NCBI GenBank assembly: GCA_016937855.1
Contig: JAFGVU010000241.1
Coordinates: forward strand, 1-33,692
DNA: 33,692 nt
Direction of reading: 5' to 3'
DNA from: Bacteroidales bacterium
GTDB taxonomy: Bacteria > Bacteroidota > Bacteroidia > Bacteroidales > ML635J-15
The notes under the pieces: model-generated
Seen by the model: the letters and a program-made list of their open reading frames with translations, nothing else
The model's database searches: none
Told to the model about the DNA's origin: nothing
Position numbers and translations under genes: made by a program
Part shown: positions 1 to 8,672 of the stretch, piece after piece
How the letters are laid out: every line of letters starts with the position of its first letter
Position numbering within the stretch: position 1 is the first letter of the stretch

Positions 1-1
1 A

Positions 2-2350
2 TGTCCTGCTCCTGTAGCAGTTAATACTGACGCTGACGAATGTACAGCTAGCGGTGTAGATCTTGGAACACCAACAGTTGACGATAACTGTACAATACTA
101 AGTGTAACTAACGATGCTCCTGCAGTTTTCCCAATCGGAAGCACAATCGTAACATGGACAGTAACTGATGGCAGCGGAAACATTGCAACTTGTGAGCAAA
201 TTGTAACTGTAACTGATATTGAACTTCCAACAATAGTTTGTCCTGCTCCTGTAGCAGTAAACACTGACGCTGACGAATGTACAGCAAGTGGTGTTGTTCT
301 TGGAACTCCAACAGTTGACGATAACTGTACAATACTAAGTGTAACCAACGATGCTCCAATGGTATTCCCAATCGGAACAACTGTTGTAACTTGGACAGTA
401 ACTGACGGCAGTGGAAACATTGCAACTTGTGAGCAAATCGTAACTGTAACTGATATTGAACTCCCAACAATAGTTTGTCCTGAGGACATTAGCTCTTGTT
501 CAAATGTAATTACACTTGTTGAACCAATGGTTTCTGACAATTGTGGTATTGCCGATATTACAAATGATGCGCCGACAGTTTTTGCAGCAGGAACAACAAC
601 TGTAACTTGGACGGTAACTGATGTTAACGGAAATATTTCTACTTGTGAGCAATTGGTTCACGTTTCTTTAATGGATGTTGTTGTAGAAGCTTCTTCTCAA
701 GTTAGCTGTACTGATGCTAGCGATGCTACAATCACTGTTTCGGTTGATGGAGCATTTGGAGATGTTACTTATTCTCTAAACGGAGCAAGTCCACAATCAT
801 CAAATGTGTTTGAGAGCTTAACTGCCGGAACATATACAGTCTTAGTTGAAGACGAAAACGGATGTTCAGTACTAACGGATGTGATTACTATTAGCAATCC
901 GACTCAAATTGATGCTGAGATTGTTGTAACTTCTCAAGTTTCTTGTTTCGATGGCAATGATGCATCAATCGAGGTACAAGCTGCCGGTGGAACAGGTCAA
1001 CTAACCTATTCTCTAAATGGAGGAGCATATCAAACATCAAATGTCTTTGAAAACCTTGTTGCCGGAACTTATTCTATTGTAGTTGAAGATGAAAATATGT
1101 GTTCAACAACCTTAACCGATTTTGTAATTGAGAATCCTGAAGCTTTAGTTATTTCTTATGTGGTAACAAGCGAAGTTTCATGTTATGGTTTAAACGACGG
1201 AGCAATTGAGGTAATGGTTAGCGGTGGAAGTGGTGATTATACAGTTGTATTAACAAACATCACAACCGGTCAAGAAAATAGCTTAAACAGCTCGTACATG
1301 TTTGAAGACTTAAACGCAGGAAACTACACAATACGCGTAACCGACTCTAACGGATGTTCAGAACTGATTAATGCAACAATTCAGACTCCTGATGCCTTAG
1401 TAATGAGTTATGCTCCATATTGTGAAGCCGGAGTTGTTGGAATTGAACTAACAGCAACCGGTGGAAATGGAACGCACATGTTCTCAATTGACGGTGGTCA
1501 AACTTGGACTGAGACAAGTAGTTTTGAGAATCTTCTTGATGGAACAACACTTTCTCTAGTTGTTAGTGATGCAAATGGATGTCTAACTCAAGTACAAGAT
1601 GTTCCTGTTGCTAGTTTAAACACTTTAAGTGCAAGTGCAGAAGTTGCATCTGAGAATGCATGTTATGGTATTGCTGATGCTGCTGTTCAAATAAATATTG
1701 CAGGCGGTGTCGCTCCTTATACGTTTATTGTAAACGGAGAAGATGTTCATTATTCAAATCTGATTGAAAGTCTGAATGCAGGAGATTATACAATACAGAT
1801 TCGTGATGCAAACGAGTGTCCTGCTGTTACTGAAATTTCAATAGAAAGTAGCGAAGAAATAATCATTGATCTGGTTTCAAAAACCAATGCGGACTGTAAT
1901 GGAAATAATGATGGTACAGCCGAAATTGAAGTTGTTGGGGGATTTGGTGAGTTTGAATACGCTTGGTCAGATGGTTCAAACAGTAGAGTTGTTGCAGGAC
2001 TAAATGCAGGTACACACACCGTTACAGTTACAGACCTCAGAGGTTGTGAAGTAACTTATGATCTAATTATTGAATCGGATGTAATCGGTGTAGAACTTAT
2101 TCAAAACAATGTGTTTACTCCAAACAATGATGGCATAAACGATTATTTCGTAATTTCTAATCTGGAAATGTATCCAGACAACGAACTAGTAGTACTTAAT
2201 CGTTGGGGTAACGAGGTATATAGCAAGAAATCATACGACAATTCATGGAATGGTAGTAACCTAACCGAAGGAACTTATTTCTATGTTCTTAAAGTGAAAA
2301 TGTGTGATGAGTACAAAACTTTAAACGGATACATAACAATTCTTGAGTAA
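2..2350 (+). CDS. HYR/SprB-repeat surface adhesin with type B T9SS sorting domain (5' partial)
   Basis: The reading frame is open to the left window edge, so the start and signal peptide are missing; 782 residues are visible. In order: two near-identical 79-residue HYR repeats (each with the TWTVTD motif and paired Cys), a third divergent HYR repeat to about residue 222, six SprB-type repeats (about 224-700, each with a Cys near its start and a motif like AGTYTVxVxDxNGC), and a C-terminal gliding-motility-associated domain beginning near VFTPNNDGINDYF and including LNRWGNEVY. That last domain is the type B sorting signal, which sends proteins through the type IX secretion system to the cell surface. 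It lies directly upstream of porP/sprF and a PorE-like gene, as SprB-type adhesins often do, so I infer a large surface adhesin, possibly for gliding or attachment. An internal ATG at 359 falls inside an HYR repeat and is not the real start. Confidence 0.9.
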   Translation, partial: CPAPVAVNTDADECTASGVDLGTPTVDDNCTILSVTNDAPAVFPIGSTIVTWTVTDGSGNIATCEQIVTVTDIELPTIVCPAPVAVNTDADECTASGVVLGTPTVDDNCTILSVTNDAPMVFPIGTTVVTWTVTDGSGNIATCEQIVTVTDIELPTIVCPEDISSCSNVITLVEPMVSDNCGIADITNDAPTVFAAGTTTVTWTVTDVNGNISTCEQLVHVSLMDVVVEASSQVSCTDASDATITVSVDGAFGDVTYSLNGASPQSSNVFESLTAGTYTVLVEDENGCSVLTDVITISNPTQIDAEIVVTSQVSCFDGNDASIEVQAAGGTGQLTYSLNGGAYQTSNVFENLVAGTYSIVVEDENMCSTTLTDFVIENPEALVISYVVTSEVSCYGLNDGAIEVMVSGGSGDYTVVLTNITTGQENSLNSSYMFEDLNAGNYTIRVTDSNGCSELINATIQTPDALVMSYAPYCEAGVVGIELTATGGNGTHMFSIDGGQTWTETSSFENLLDGTTLSLVVSDANGCLTQVQDVPVASLNTLSASAEVASENACYGIADAAVQINIAGGVAPYTFIVNGEDVHYSNLIESLNAGDYTIQIRDANECPAVTEISIESSEEIIIDLVSKTNADCNGNNDGTAEIEVVGGFGEFEYAWSDGSNSRVVAGLNAGTHTVTVTDLRGCEVTYDLIIESDVIGVELIQNNVFTPNNDGINDYFVISNLEMYPDNELVVLNRWGNEVYSKKSYDNSWNGSNLTEGTYFYVLKVKMCDEYKTLNGYITILE
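5..475 (+). repeat. Two tandem 237-bp HYR-domain repeats
   Basis: The segment starting at 5 recurs at 242 with a period of exactly 237 bp (79 codons). The copies are roughly 90% identical by eye and most differences are at synonymous positions. A third, much more divergent unit begins at about 479. The array probably continues left of the window. Confidence 0.9.
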
Positions 2351-2404
2351 ATCTGTTAATTTAGAAACGTTATAAATAAAAAAGCTAGCGATGAGTAAAA
2401 CAAT

Positions 2405-2506
2405 GCAAATAGCACACAAGAAACAGACAGATTTATTGGGTATATTCTCTGTAACTGATAATTCAAATGTCTTAGTAAGCGTACTGAATTCTTGTGTGCT
2501 GTTTGC
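2405..2506 (+). other. Long inverted repeat (possible leader hairpin) before porP
   Basis: The left arm GCAAATAGCACACAAGAA (2405-2422) pairs with TTCTTGTGTGCTGTTTGC (2489-2506): 17 Watson-Crick pairs and one G-U over 18 positions. The 66-nt loop contains a smaller ACAGA/TCTGT pairing. No T-run follows the right arm, so it does not look like a standard terminator. It ends 20 nt before the porP start, so it could be a structured 5' leader or an mRNA-processing site between the adhesin and porP. Function is inferred only. Confidence 0.5.
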
Positions 2507-2526
2507 TTAAATTAAAACAACTAATT

Positions 2527-3480
2527 ATGAAAAAGTTATACGCAATATTGATAATATCACTGTTTGGAACAAGTTTAATTGCTCAGCAAAACTTTATTTC
2601 AAATCAGTACATTTTTAATCCAATGACTATCAATCCAGCTTATGCAGGAACGAAACAATGGACTAGTGTAAACATGATGTACTCTGCTCCCTGGACGGGT
2701 TTGGAAGGTTCGCCCAACACTCAATCTATAAGTATTGAGGGAGCTCCAACCCAGACTATGGGGATAGGACTTCAATTGATTAATGATAAAATTGGAGCAG
2801 AATCTCGTCAGGCTTTGTGGGGTAATTATTCATACATATTAAAACTTAACGAAAAGCTAAATTTATCTATGGGATTAGCTGCAGGAATATCTTATTTTAG
2901 TCTCGATGGTCGCAAGCTAATTTCGGAATCGATTGATGATCCTTCGGTACCGTTAAATCAGGTAAATTCGATTCGTTTTGATCCAAAAATGGGATTATTT
3001 CTTTATTCTCAAAGGTTTTATGCCGGCCTATCTGTAACAGATATGCTGGGGAATTTAATCGAAGCTCCTGATGGATTTGTAGCTAAGCAGGACAGACATT
3101 ACTATTTTACAGCTGGTTATGTTTTTGATATGGGAGAGGATGTAAAAGCAAAACCAAGTATATTGATTCGCGAAGACTTTAAAGCTCTCACAAATATTGA
3201 TGTAACCACCCATTTTTTATTTAGAAATACATTTTGGATTGGTGCAACATATCGTTTTGGTGCAGACTTGTTAACTAGCAATAGCCTAGACAACACTTTG
3301 CAAAAACGCGACGCATTAATTGTTATGACCCAGTGGAATGTAAATCCATCATGGGTGATTGGATATGCTTATACTCACTCATTAACAGCTTTAAGTAGCT
3401 TCGCCGGTCATGAAATTATGCTGGATTATACTTTGCCTAGAAAAATCGAAACTAGAATGAAAACTCCTAGATATTTCTAA
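2527..3480 (+). CDS. Type IX secretion system membrane protein, PorP/SprF family
   Basis: Predicted outer-membrane protein of 317 residues. The chosen start (ATG 2527) gives a clean signal peptide, MKKLYAILIISLFGTSLIAQ; an upstream start at 2494 would add 11 residues of no signal character. The mature N-terminus (NFISNQYIFNPMTINPAYAG) is the hallmark of the PorP/SprF family, followed by alternating beta-strand segments to the C-terminus, as in a small beta-barrel. Family knowledge: these proteins are tied to type IX secretion, and SprF is needed for surface delivery of the adhesin SprB. Position between a type B adhesin and a PorE-like gene supports a dedicated partner role for the adhesin upstream. 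Only 43 nt separate it from the next gene, so the two are probably co-transcribed. Confidence 0.9.
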   Translation: MKKLYAILIISLFGTSLIAQQNFISNQYIFNPMTINPAYAGTKQWTSVNMMYSAPWTGLEGSPNTQSISIEGAPTQTMGIGLQLINDKIGAESRQALWGNYSYILKLNEKLNLSMGLAAGISYFSLDGRKLISESIDDPSVPLNQVNSIRFDPKMGLFLYSQRFYAGLSVTDMLGNLIEAPDGFVAKQDRHYYFTAGYVFDMGEDVKAKPSILIREDFKALTNIDVTTHFLFRNTFWIGATYRFGADLLTSNSLDNTLQKRDALIVMTQWNVNPSWVIGYAYTHSLTALSSFAGHEIMLDYTLPRKIETRMKTPRYF

Positions 3481-3523
3481 TTAGAATATCAAGATGAAAG
3501 AAAAACACTAAAAAAAAGAAGTT

Positions 3524-5542
3524 ATGAAAACAAAATTTACCATATTATCACTCCTGTTTGTAATTTTATTTGCAGGTGTATCATTTGCACAAACAAGTCT
3601 GCCTAAAGCAGAACAATATATGCAAAAATTTGAGTACGTAAAAGCAATAGATATGTATCTAAATCACTTTTTAGTTTCTACTCCAAATGAAACAGATATT
3701 AGAAACATTACTCACTGTTACATAAAAATCAATGATACTAAAAGCGCTGAAGAATGGTTATCCAAACTTATTAAATCCGGTTCGGCAAACCCAGAGGACA
3801 TTAAAATTTATGCAGATTTACTAAAATCGGAGGGTAGATATTCCGATGCAATAATTCAATATCAAAAACTAAAGGAATTAGAGCCTGCAAAATCGAGTAT
3901 GGCTGATAAAAATATTAAAATTTGTGAGGATGCACTAACCTGGTCAGAAACAGAGCCTGATTTTATTGTTAAAAATGAAGAGCAGTTTAATTCTGTAAAT
4001 TCTGATTTTGGACTTGTTTCATTTGGTGATGGATTTTTGCTAACATCAGATCGTATTCCAAAAGGAGAGGGCACAAATCAGAAAGATGTTTATGGATGGA
4101 CAGGAAACCCGTATCTAAAACTCTATAAAGTTGATGCAGATAAATCTGGCGAAGTAAAAGACATTTCGTTTATTCCGGAATTAAATCATGAGTTTCACAA
4201 TGGGCCAGGATATTTTGACGGTAAAACTAAGACTCTTTATTTTACAAGAACAAAAACTGTAAAGCAAAACCGAAAAACTGAAAATCCTGATCCTACGGCA
4301 TGGTTTAAAGAAGAAGCAGATATTTACACAAATAGACTTGAAATTTATACCGCTGAATTAGTTGATGGTAAATGGCAAAACATTAGCGAATTTGCTCATA
4401 ATAATGCTGCAATGTTTTCAGTTGGTCATCCTGTTATTTCAGAAGATGGCAAAATTTTATATTTCGTATCTGATATGCCCGGTGGTCAAGGAGAAACCGA
4501 CATTTGGTATTGTGAGAAAACTCAGAGTGGAACATGGGGTAGTCCCAGAAATGCCGGAGAGACAATTAATACCTCAGGAAAAGAAATGTTTCCATATTTT
4601 GATTTAAACGGAAATCTATATTTCTCTTCTGATGGACATCCTGGAATGGGAGGATTAGACTTGTTTAAATCTAGCGGAAGTAAAAATAAATGGGCAAGCC
4701 CCGAAAATCTAAAATATCCCATAAACTCACCAAAAGATGATTTTGCCGTTATTTTTACAGAGCCCGAGACAATGGGATATTTTTCATCTAATAGATATGG
4801 TGGACTAGGAAACGATGATATTTACAGTTTTGTGTATTCTCCTCCTCCACCACCCGTGCCAACCGAACTGATGCTATCGGTAACAACCTACGAAAGGCTG
4901 GATGATGGAAAATTAATACCATTACCAGGTATAAATGTACACTATCACCTCGAGGCTTTAACTGAGGAGAATCCGGTACCCGAGATTTCTGCCGGAGTTT
5001 ACCAAACAACATTAAATTGTGATGAGACTTATATGATACACGGAACTAATTCAGATTTTTTTGCTCAATCACAACAAATCACAACACAATGTGAAACCAT
5101 GAATGATACTGTGTTTGTGCAATTGGTTTTCGATAGAATCGTAATTGATAAGCCAATAGTTATAGAAAACATATATTATGATTACGACAAATGGAATATT
5201 CGTCCGGATGCTGCCATAGAACTTGATAAGATTGTTGCTCTTTTAATTGAAAATCCACAAATAATTATCGAATTGGGTTCACATACAGATGCCAGAGGAA
5301 CAAAATGGTATAACGAAAATCTATCGCAGAAACGCGCCGAGTCTGCTGTTCAGTACATTGTTAGTAATGGAATAGCTAAGGACAGAATAACTGCTAAAGG
5401 ATACGGTGAATATCAATTAGTAAATAAATGTGCTGATGGTGTTAAGTGTTCCGAAGAAGAACATCAATTGAACAGACGTACCGAATTTAAAGTTACAGGC
5501 TTTAGTAAGAATCAGCCTGTGATATACAGCGCTACTGAATAA
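3524..5542 (+). CDS. PorE-like OmpA-family protein (TPR, beta-propeller, CRD, OmpA_C)
   Basis: 672 residues with a signal peptide (about 1-22, ending SFAQ). Domains in order: TPR-like helices (about 25-145), a PD40/WD40-like beta-propeller (about 150-440, with repeated strand motifs such as KILYFVSD, NLYFSSDG and GYFSSNRYGG), a proline stretch, a carboxypeptidase-regulatory-like domain (about 445-540), and an OmpA C-terminal peptidoglycan-binding domain (about 545-665) with SHTDARG and NRRTEF, which carry the Asp and Arg used to bind diaminopimelate. This is the architecture described for PorE, which links the type IX apparatus to peptidoglycan. Unlike lipoprotein PorE there is no Cys at the signal cleavage site, so it would be a soluble periplasmic protein. 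It follows porP/sprF by 43 nt. A terminator at 5574 closes the unit. Confidence 0.88.
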   Translation: MKTKFTILSLLFVILFAGVSFAQTSLPKAEQYMQKFEYVKAIDMYLNHFLVSTPNETDIRNITHCYIKINDTKSAEEWLSKLIKSGSANPEDIKIYADLLKSEGRYSDAIIQYQKLKELEPAKSSMADKNIKICEDALTWSETEPDFIVKNEEQFNSVNSDFGLVSFGDGFLLTSDRIPKGEGTNQKDVYGWTGNPYLKLYKVDADKSGEVKDISFIPELNHEFHNGPGYFDGKTKTLYFTRTKTVKQNRKTENPDPTAWFKEEADIYTNRLEIYTAELVDGKWQNISEFAHNNAAMFSVGHPVISEDGKILYFVSDMPGGQGETDIWYCEKTQSGTWGSPRNAGETINTSGKEMFPYFDLNGNLYFSSDGHPGMGGLDLFKSSGSKNKWASPENLKYPINSPKDDFAVIFTEPETMGYFSSNRYGGLGNDDIYSFVYSPPPPPVPTELMLSVTTYERLDDGKLIPLPGINVHYHLEALTEENPVPEISAGVYQTTLNCDETYMIHGTNSDFFAQSQQITTQCETMNDTVFVQLVFDRIVIDKPIVIENIYYDYDKWNIRPDAAIELDKIVALLIENPQIIIELGSHTDARGTKWYNENLSQKRAESAVQYIVSNGIAKDRITAKGYGEYQLVNKCADGVKCSEEEHQLNRRTEFKVTGFSKNQPVIYSATE

Positions 5543-5573
5543 CATTAACTTGCTTGTGTGTTTTTCCTTTCTA

Positions 5574-5609
5574 AACAGGGCTATAGAGATACTCATAGTC
5601 CTGTTTTTT
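5574..5609 (+). terminator. Rho-independent terminator after the PorE-like gene
   Basis: AACAGG (5574-5579) pairs with CCTGTT (5600-5605), with further pairing inside (CTAT with ATAG, GAG with CTC), followed by a T-run (5604-5609). It lies 31 nt after the stop codon. Confidence 0.8.
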
Positions 5610-5897
5610 GCTAGAAAGTGTGAAACAATCAGAATATTTGGTTGATTTGCTTCTTTTTTTCTAGTTAATTGCCATTTTGTTTTAACTTTATGCGTTAGGT
5701 CATTTTTGGAAACTTACTTTGGTAAAGCACAGGCAGTTCATCGCTTCGTAATAGATCCCCTAATTTATAATGTGGGTTTAAATATTATACAATATCGATG
5801 GGTTTAGAGTTTATCTCTTTTGAACGTAGAAATTATTTTTCTTTTTTTTTACTCCACCTGTAACTTTTCCGTATAATTGTACGTCTGACAACCGATA
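5610..5897. other. Gene-free stretch before the ECF sigma factor
   Basis: No ORF or RNA gene recognised. It must contain the sigma-factor promoter, but I find no full match to TAnnTTTG. It includes a poly-T tract (about 5840-5850) and a short sequence at about 5741-5765 resembling one at about 9842-9865. Confidence 0.5.
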
Positions 5898-6389
5898 ATG
5901 AAAACGAAAGAATACAATATTATAGTTGATAAACACGCCGACGGTGTGTATAGGTTCATTCTTAGTAATATCAAAGATGAATTTAAGGCTCAGGATATTG
6001 TGCAGGATAGTTTCGAGAAACTATGGATAAATCACGAATCTGTAGAGTTTGAGAAAGCTAAATCTTTTCTTTTCAAAATCGCATATAACAGAATGATAGA
6101 TGTTATCAGACATGATAAACGAATGACCGGCTCAGACGAAATTACAACAAGACAACAAGACGAAGTTGTTGATTATAAGCAAGTTGAGCTTAGAGAAATT
6201 ATCAGTAATGCGCTCGAAAAACTTAGCGAAATTCAACGATCTGTTGTATTATTACGAGATTATGAAGGCTATTCGTACGAAGAAATTGCAAAAATTACAG
6301 ACCTTACCGAATCGCAAGTAAAAGTCTATATTTTTAGAGCGCGTCAACATCTGAAAAACTTTATCGGAAAATTTGAGGAGGTAATTTAA
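5898..6389 (+). CDS. ECF-type RNA polymerase sigma factor
   Basis: 163 residues, the usual size for group 4 sigma factors. Region 2 lies at about 8-75 (HADGVYRFIL, then AQDIVQDSFEKLW, then FLFKIAYNRMIDVIR); region 4 at about 105-160 (LSEIQRSVVLLRDYEGYSYEEIA, a helix-turn-helix, then VKVYIFRARQHLKNF). The protein would direct RNA polymerase to a specific set of promoters. Its stop codon overlaps the first base of the next gene, which encodes a one-TM protein, so I infer a sigma/anti-sigma pair that are translationally coupled. The target genes cannot be read from the window. Confidence 0.93.
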   Translation: MKTKEYNIIVDKHADGVYRFILSNIKDEFKAQDIVQDSFEKLWINHESVEFEKAKSFLFKIAYNRMIDVIRHDKRMTGSDEITTRQQDEVVDYKQVELREIISNALEKLSEIQRSVVLLRDYEGYSYEEIAKITDLTESQVKVYIFRARQHLKNFIGKFEEVI

Positions 6390-7330
6390 TGAAAACAATT
6401 ATAAACATAAACAACTACGAAGCATATTGGGTTGACTATCTCGATGGAGTTCTTAATTCTGATCAAGAAGATGCTTTGATGTCATTTTTGGAGGAAAATC
6501 CTAATATAGCTGGTAGCCTAATTGATGTGGAAGATTATAAACTTCCCAATCTTGATGCCGAGTATCCTGAAAAAACAAAATTACTTAGCTTTTATCAAAT
6601 TGATAACCTGCTCATTGCCAAAATAGAAGGAACAATTAGCCTAGAAGATGATAAATTCATCACTGAGAAGATTAATTCAGAAGTAGCTACCAAAGAATCA
6701 TACTCCATATACAAAAAGACATTATTAAGTCCGGATAATACAATTGTCTTTCCTAACAAAAATTCGCTTAAACAGTCGGTAAGAGTTCCTATGTTCCGTT
6801 ATGTGAGTTCTATTGCAGCTGCCATATTAATTGTGGCTTTGTCGGGTTATTTCCTGACACGCGAATTTGAATCTACTGATAACGGAACATCTACTCTTAC
6901 GGCAAACTTAGTTGGAATTAGTATAGAGGAGAATGACACAAATGAGATTAACTCAAATCTCGAAATTCCTGATAAAAGAACTAATAATGTTAGTCAAACT
7001 AACACTTCAAATAATTACATAGCTGAAACTAACAGCAACTCAATAGATTTTGGTGTTCCTAAAAGACTACCTGTTAAAGAAATTGAAAAACTAGAATATA
7101 AATTAGCATTTTCCTCAACAAATATCATGGAGTATCGTTATGACATTCCAAACGAGCAAAATTCAGGCATCGAATATACTTTAGAGTATAAAAGAACACC
7201 AAAAGAAAATAAAATCGTTAATGGGATAAAAAATATTGTAAACTTTGGAAAAGAAGTTGATGTAATCGAAAAGTGGGAAAATGTCAAGATTCGTAAAGAG
7301 GAATTTTTGTACTCGAGTCTGGATAATTAA
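6389..7330 (+). CDS. Probable one-TM anti-sigma factor
   Basis: 313 residues with no signal peptide. The N-terminal cytoplasmic part (1-133) begins with NYEAYWVDYLDGVLNSDQEDALMSFL, a small helical segment typical of proteins encoded beside Bacteroidota ECF sigma factors. A single hydrophobic segment (about 138-156, around AAAILIVALSGYFL) separates it from a C-terminal part rich in Asn/Thr/Ser (about 160-225) and a charged tail, presumably periplasmic. The start is supported by a strong GAGGAGG at 6375-6381 and a 1-nt overlap with the sigma gene. No zinc-binding HxxxCxxC anti-sigma motif and no full FecR domain are visible. The anti-sigma role is inferred from position and topology. Confidence 0.7.
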   Translation: MKTIININNYEAYWVDYLDGVLNSDQEDALMSFLEENPNIAGSLIDVEDYKLPNLDAEYPEKTKLLSFYQIDNLLIAKIEGTISLEDDKFITEKINSEVATKESYSIYKKTLLSPDNTIVFPNKNSLKQSVRVPMFRYVSSIAAAILIVALSGYFLTREFESTDNGTSTLTANLVGISIEENDTNEINSNLEIPDKRTNNVSQTNTSNNYIAETNSNSIDFGVPKRLPVKEIEKLEYKLAFSSTNIMEYRYDIPNEQNSGIEYTLEYKRTPKENKIVNGIKNIVNFGKEVDVIEKWENVKIRKEEFLYSSLDN

Positions 7331-7412
7331 AGTTTGCGGATTTAAGGTAAAAACTAAAATTACATCGTTTTTAAAAAAAACTACTTATTATCCTTCGTTT
7401 TATCAAAATTTA

Positions 7413-7420
7413 TATCTTTG
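7413..7420 (+). promoter_or_regulatory. Candidate -7 promoter element for the ROK gene
   Basis: TATCTTTG matches the Bacteroidetes -7 consensus TAnnTTTG and lies 20 nt before the ATG at 7441. No clear TTTG -33 element is seen at the usual 19-21 bp spacing. Confidence 0.5.
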
Positions 7421-7440
7421 AGGACTAAACTTATTGTACT

Positions 7441-8520
7441 ATGCTTGTATTAACACTAGATGCAGGAGGAACAAATTTTGTTTTTGCAGCAATTAAAGAT
7501 GGAAAATTTATTGGAGAAAAAATAAAACGTCCATCAAACGGTCATGACCTTGATTTATGCCTTAAAGGGATTATCGAGGGATTTTCGACAATGCACCAAA
7601 TGATAAACCAAAAAGTGGATGCAATTAGTTTTGCATTTCCCGGACCTGCACAATTCAGCAAAGGGATTATTGGAGATTTGCACAATCTTACAGGATTTAG
7701 AGGCGGTGTTCCAGTAGGACCAATGCTAAAAAATATTTTTAATGTCCCTGTTTTTATAAATAATGACGGAGATTTATATGCCTATGGAGAAGCTCTAGCA
7801 GGTAGTCTCCCAAAGATAAACTACGAATTGGAAAAATCTGGTAGCTCTAAAAGATATAAAAATCTTGTCGGCATGACTCTAGGGACAGGTTTTGGAGCAG
7901 GGCTTGTTCATGATCAAACTCTGATTACCGGTGACAATATATGTGCAGGAGAAATCTGGACTACTTCTAACAGAGCAGATAGTGAGTATAATAGTGAAGA
8001 AGGTGTAAGTATTAGAGCTGTAAAACACTTTTATAGTAGTTTTGCCGATATTAATTTTAATGATAGCCCTGAACCAAAGGATATTTTCGAAATTGCCAAA
8101 GGCATAGTCCCCGGAAACATTAATGCTGCTAAATGGGCTTATGAAAAAATGGGGCGCTTCATCGGTGATAGTATAGCAAATATGATTACCTTGTTCGATG
8201 GAATTGTCATATTAGGAGGTGGTGTCTCGGGCGCAATGGAACTTATTATTCCGGGTATTGATTATGAATTAAACAGGCCTTTTAAAACTCTATCGGGGAA
8301 AGAAAACAAACGGTTGACCCATAAAGCATTTTGTCTTAATAAAACCTCGGAGAAATTAGAATTTTTAAAAGACCATGGAAAAGAAATTGTAATTCCTGGA
8401 ACAAATAAACTAATCCATTATGATATTCAACCTCGTTCTGCATACATGTTTTCAGAATTTGACACAAGTGAAATGATAAGTCTGGGAGCATATTATTATG
8501 CTAAACGGCATGAATTTTGA
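7441..8520 (+). CDS. ROK-family sugar kinase-like protein
   Basis: 359-residue cytoplasmic protein. The actin-like ATPase fold is shown by the phosphate-1 motif LDAGGTN (6-12), FINNDGDLYAYGEA (about 104-117) with the Asp expected to be the catalytic base, the glycine-rich GMTLGTGFGAGLV (about 145-157), and ILGGGVSGAMELI (about 257-269). The family phosphorylates sugars such as glucose, fructose or N-acetylmannosamine, or acts as a repressor; no N-terminal DNA-binding domain is present, so an enzyme is likelier. Unusually, the ROK zinc site is absent: the conserved GEIGH reads GEIWT (about 170-174) and no CxCGxxGC follows. The real substrate cannot be told from sequence. It stands alone with its own candidate promoter. 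Confidence 0.85.
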   Translation: MLVLTLDAGGTNFVFAAIKDGKFIGEKIKRPSNGHDLDLCLKGIIEGFSTMHQMINQKVDAISFAFPGPAQFSKGIIGDLHNLTGFRGGVPVGPMLKNIFNVPVFINNDGDLYAYGEALAGSLPKINYELEKSGSSKRYKNLVGMTLGTGFGAGLVHDQTLITGDNICAGEIWTTSNRADSEYNSEEGVSIRAVKHFYSSFADINFNDSPEPKDIFEIAKGIVPGNINAAKWAYEKMGRFIGDSIANMITLFDGIVILGGGVSGAMELIIPGIDYELNRPFKTLSGKENKRLTHKAFCLNKTSEKLEFLKDHGKEIVIPGTNKLIHYDIQPRSAYMFSEFDTSEMISLGAYYYAKRHEF

Positions 8521-8571
8521 TATTAGCGAAAAATTCAATGTAACAGTTAATGCTTATATTGTTTTTTTAAT

Positions 8572-8579
8572 TATATTTG
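8572..8579 (+). promoter_or_regulatory. Candidate -7 promoter element for the 8673 lipoprotein
   Basis: TATATTTG matches TAnnTTTG; it implies an untranslated leader of roughly 90 nt before the ATG at 8673. A matching -33 element is not obvious. Confidence 0.4.
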
Positions 8580-8672
8580 CATTCACAAAACAAATTAACA
8601 TTTTTTAAGTTATATAGAGGAAATTGAAAATAGAGAAACTAAAATTAAAAACGAATTAAAATTTATTAGATT

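Noticed and set aside
359-361. ATG as the start of the first gene
   Set aside because: The same frame is open to the window edge and encodes a full HYR repeat upstream, so this ATG is internal.
108-470. Minus-strand ORF rich in Gln and Leu
   Set aside because: It is the antisense of the HYR repeats; its repetitive composition mirrors the plus-strand coding repeat and it has no recognisable domain.
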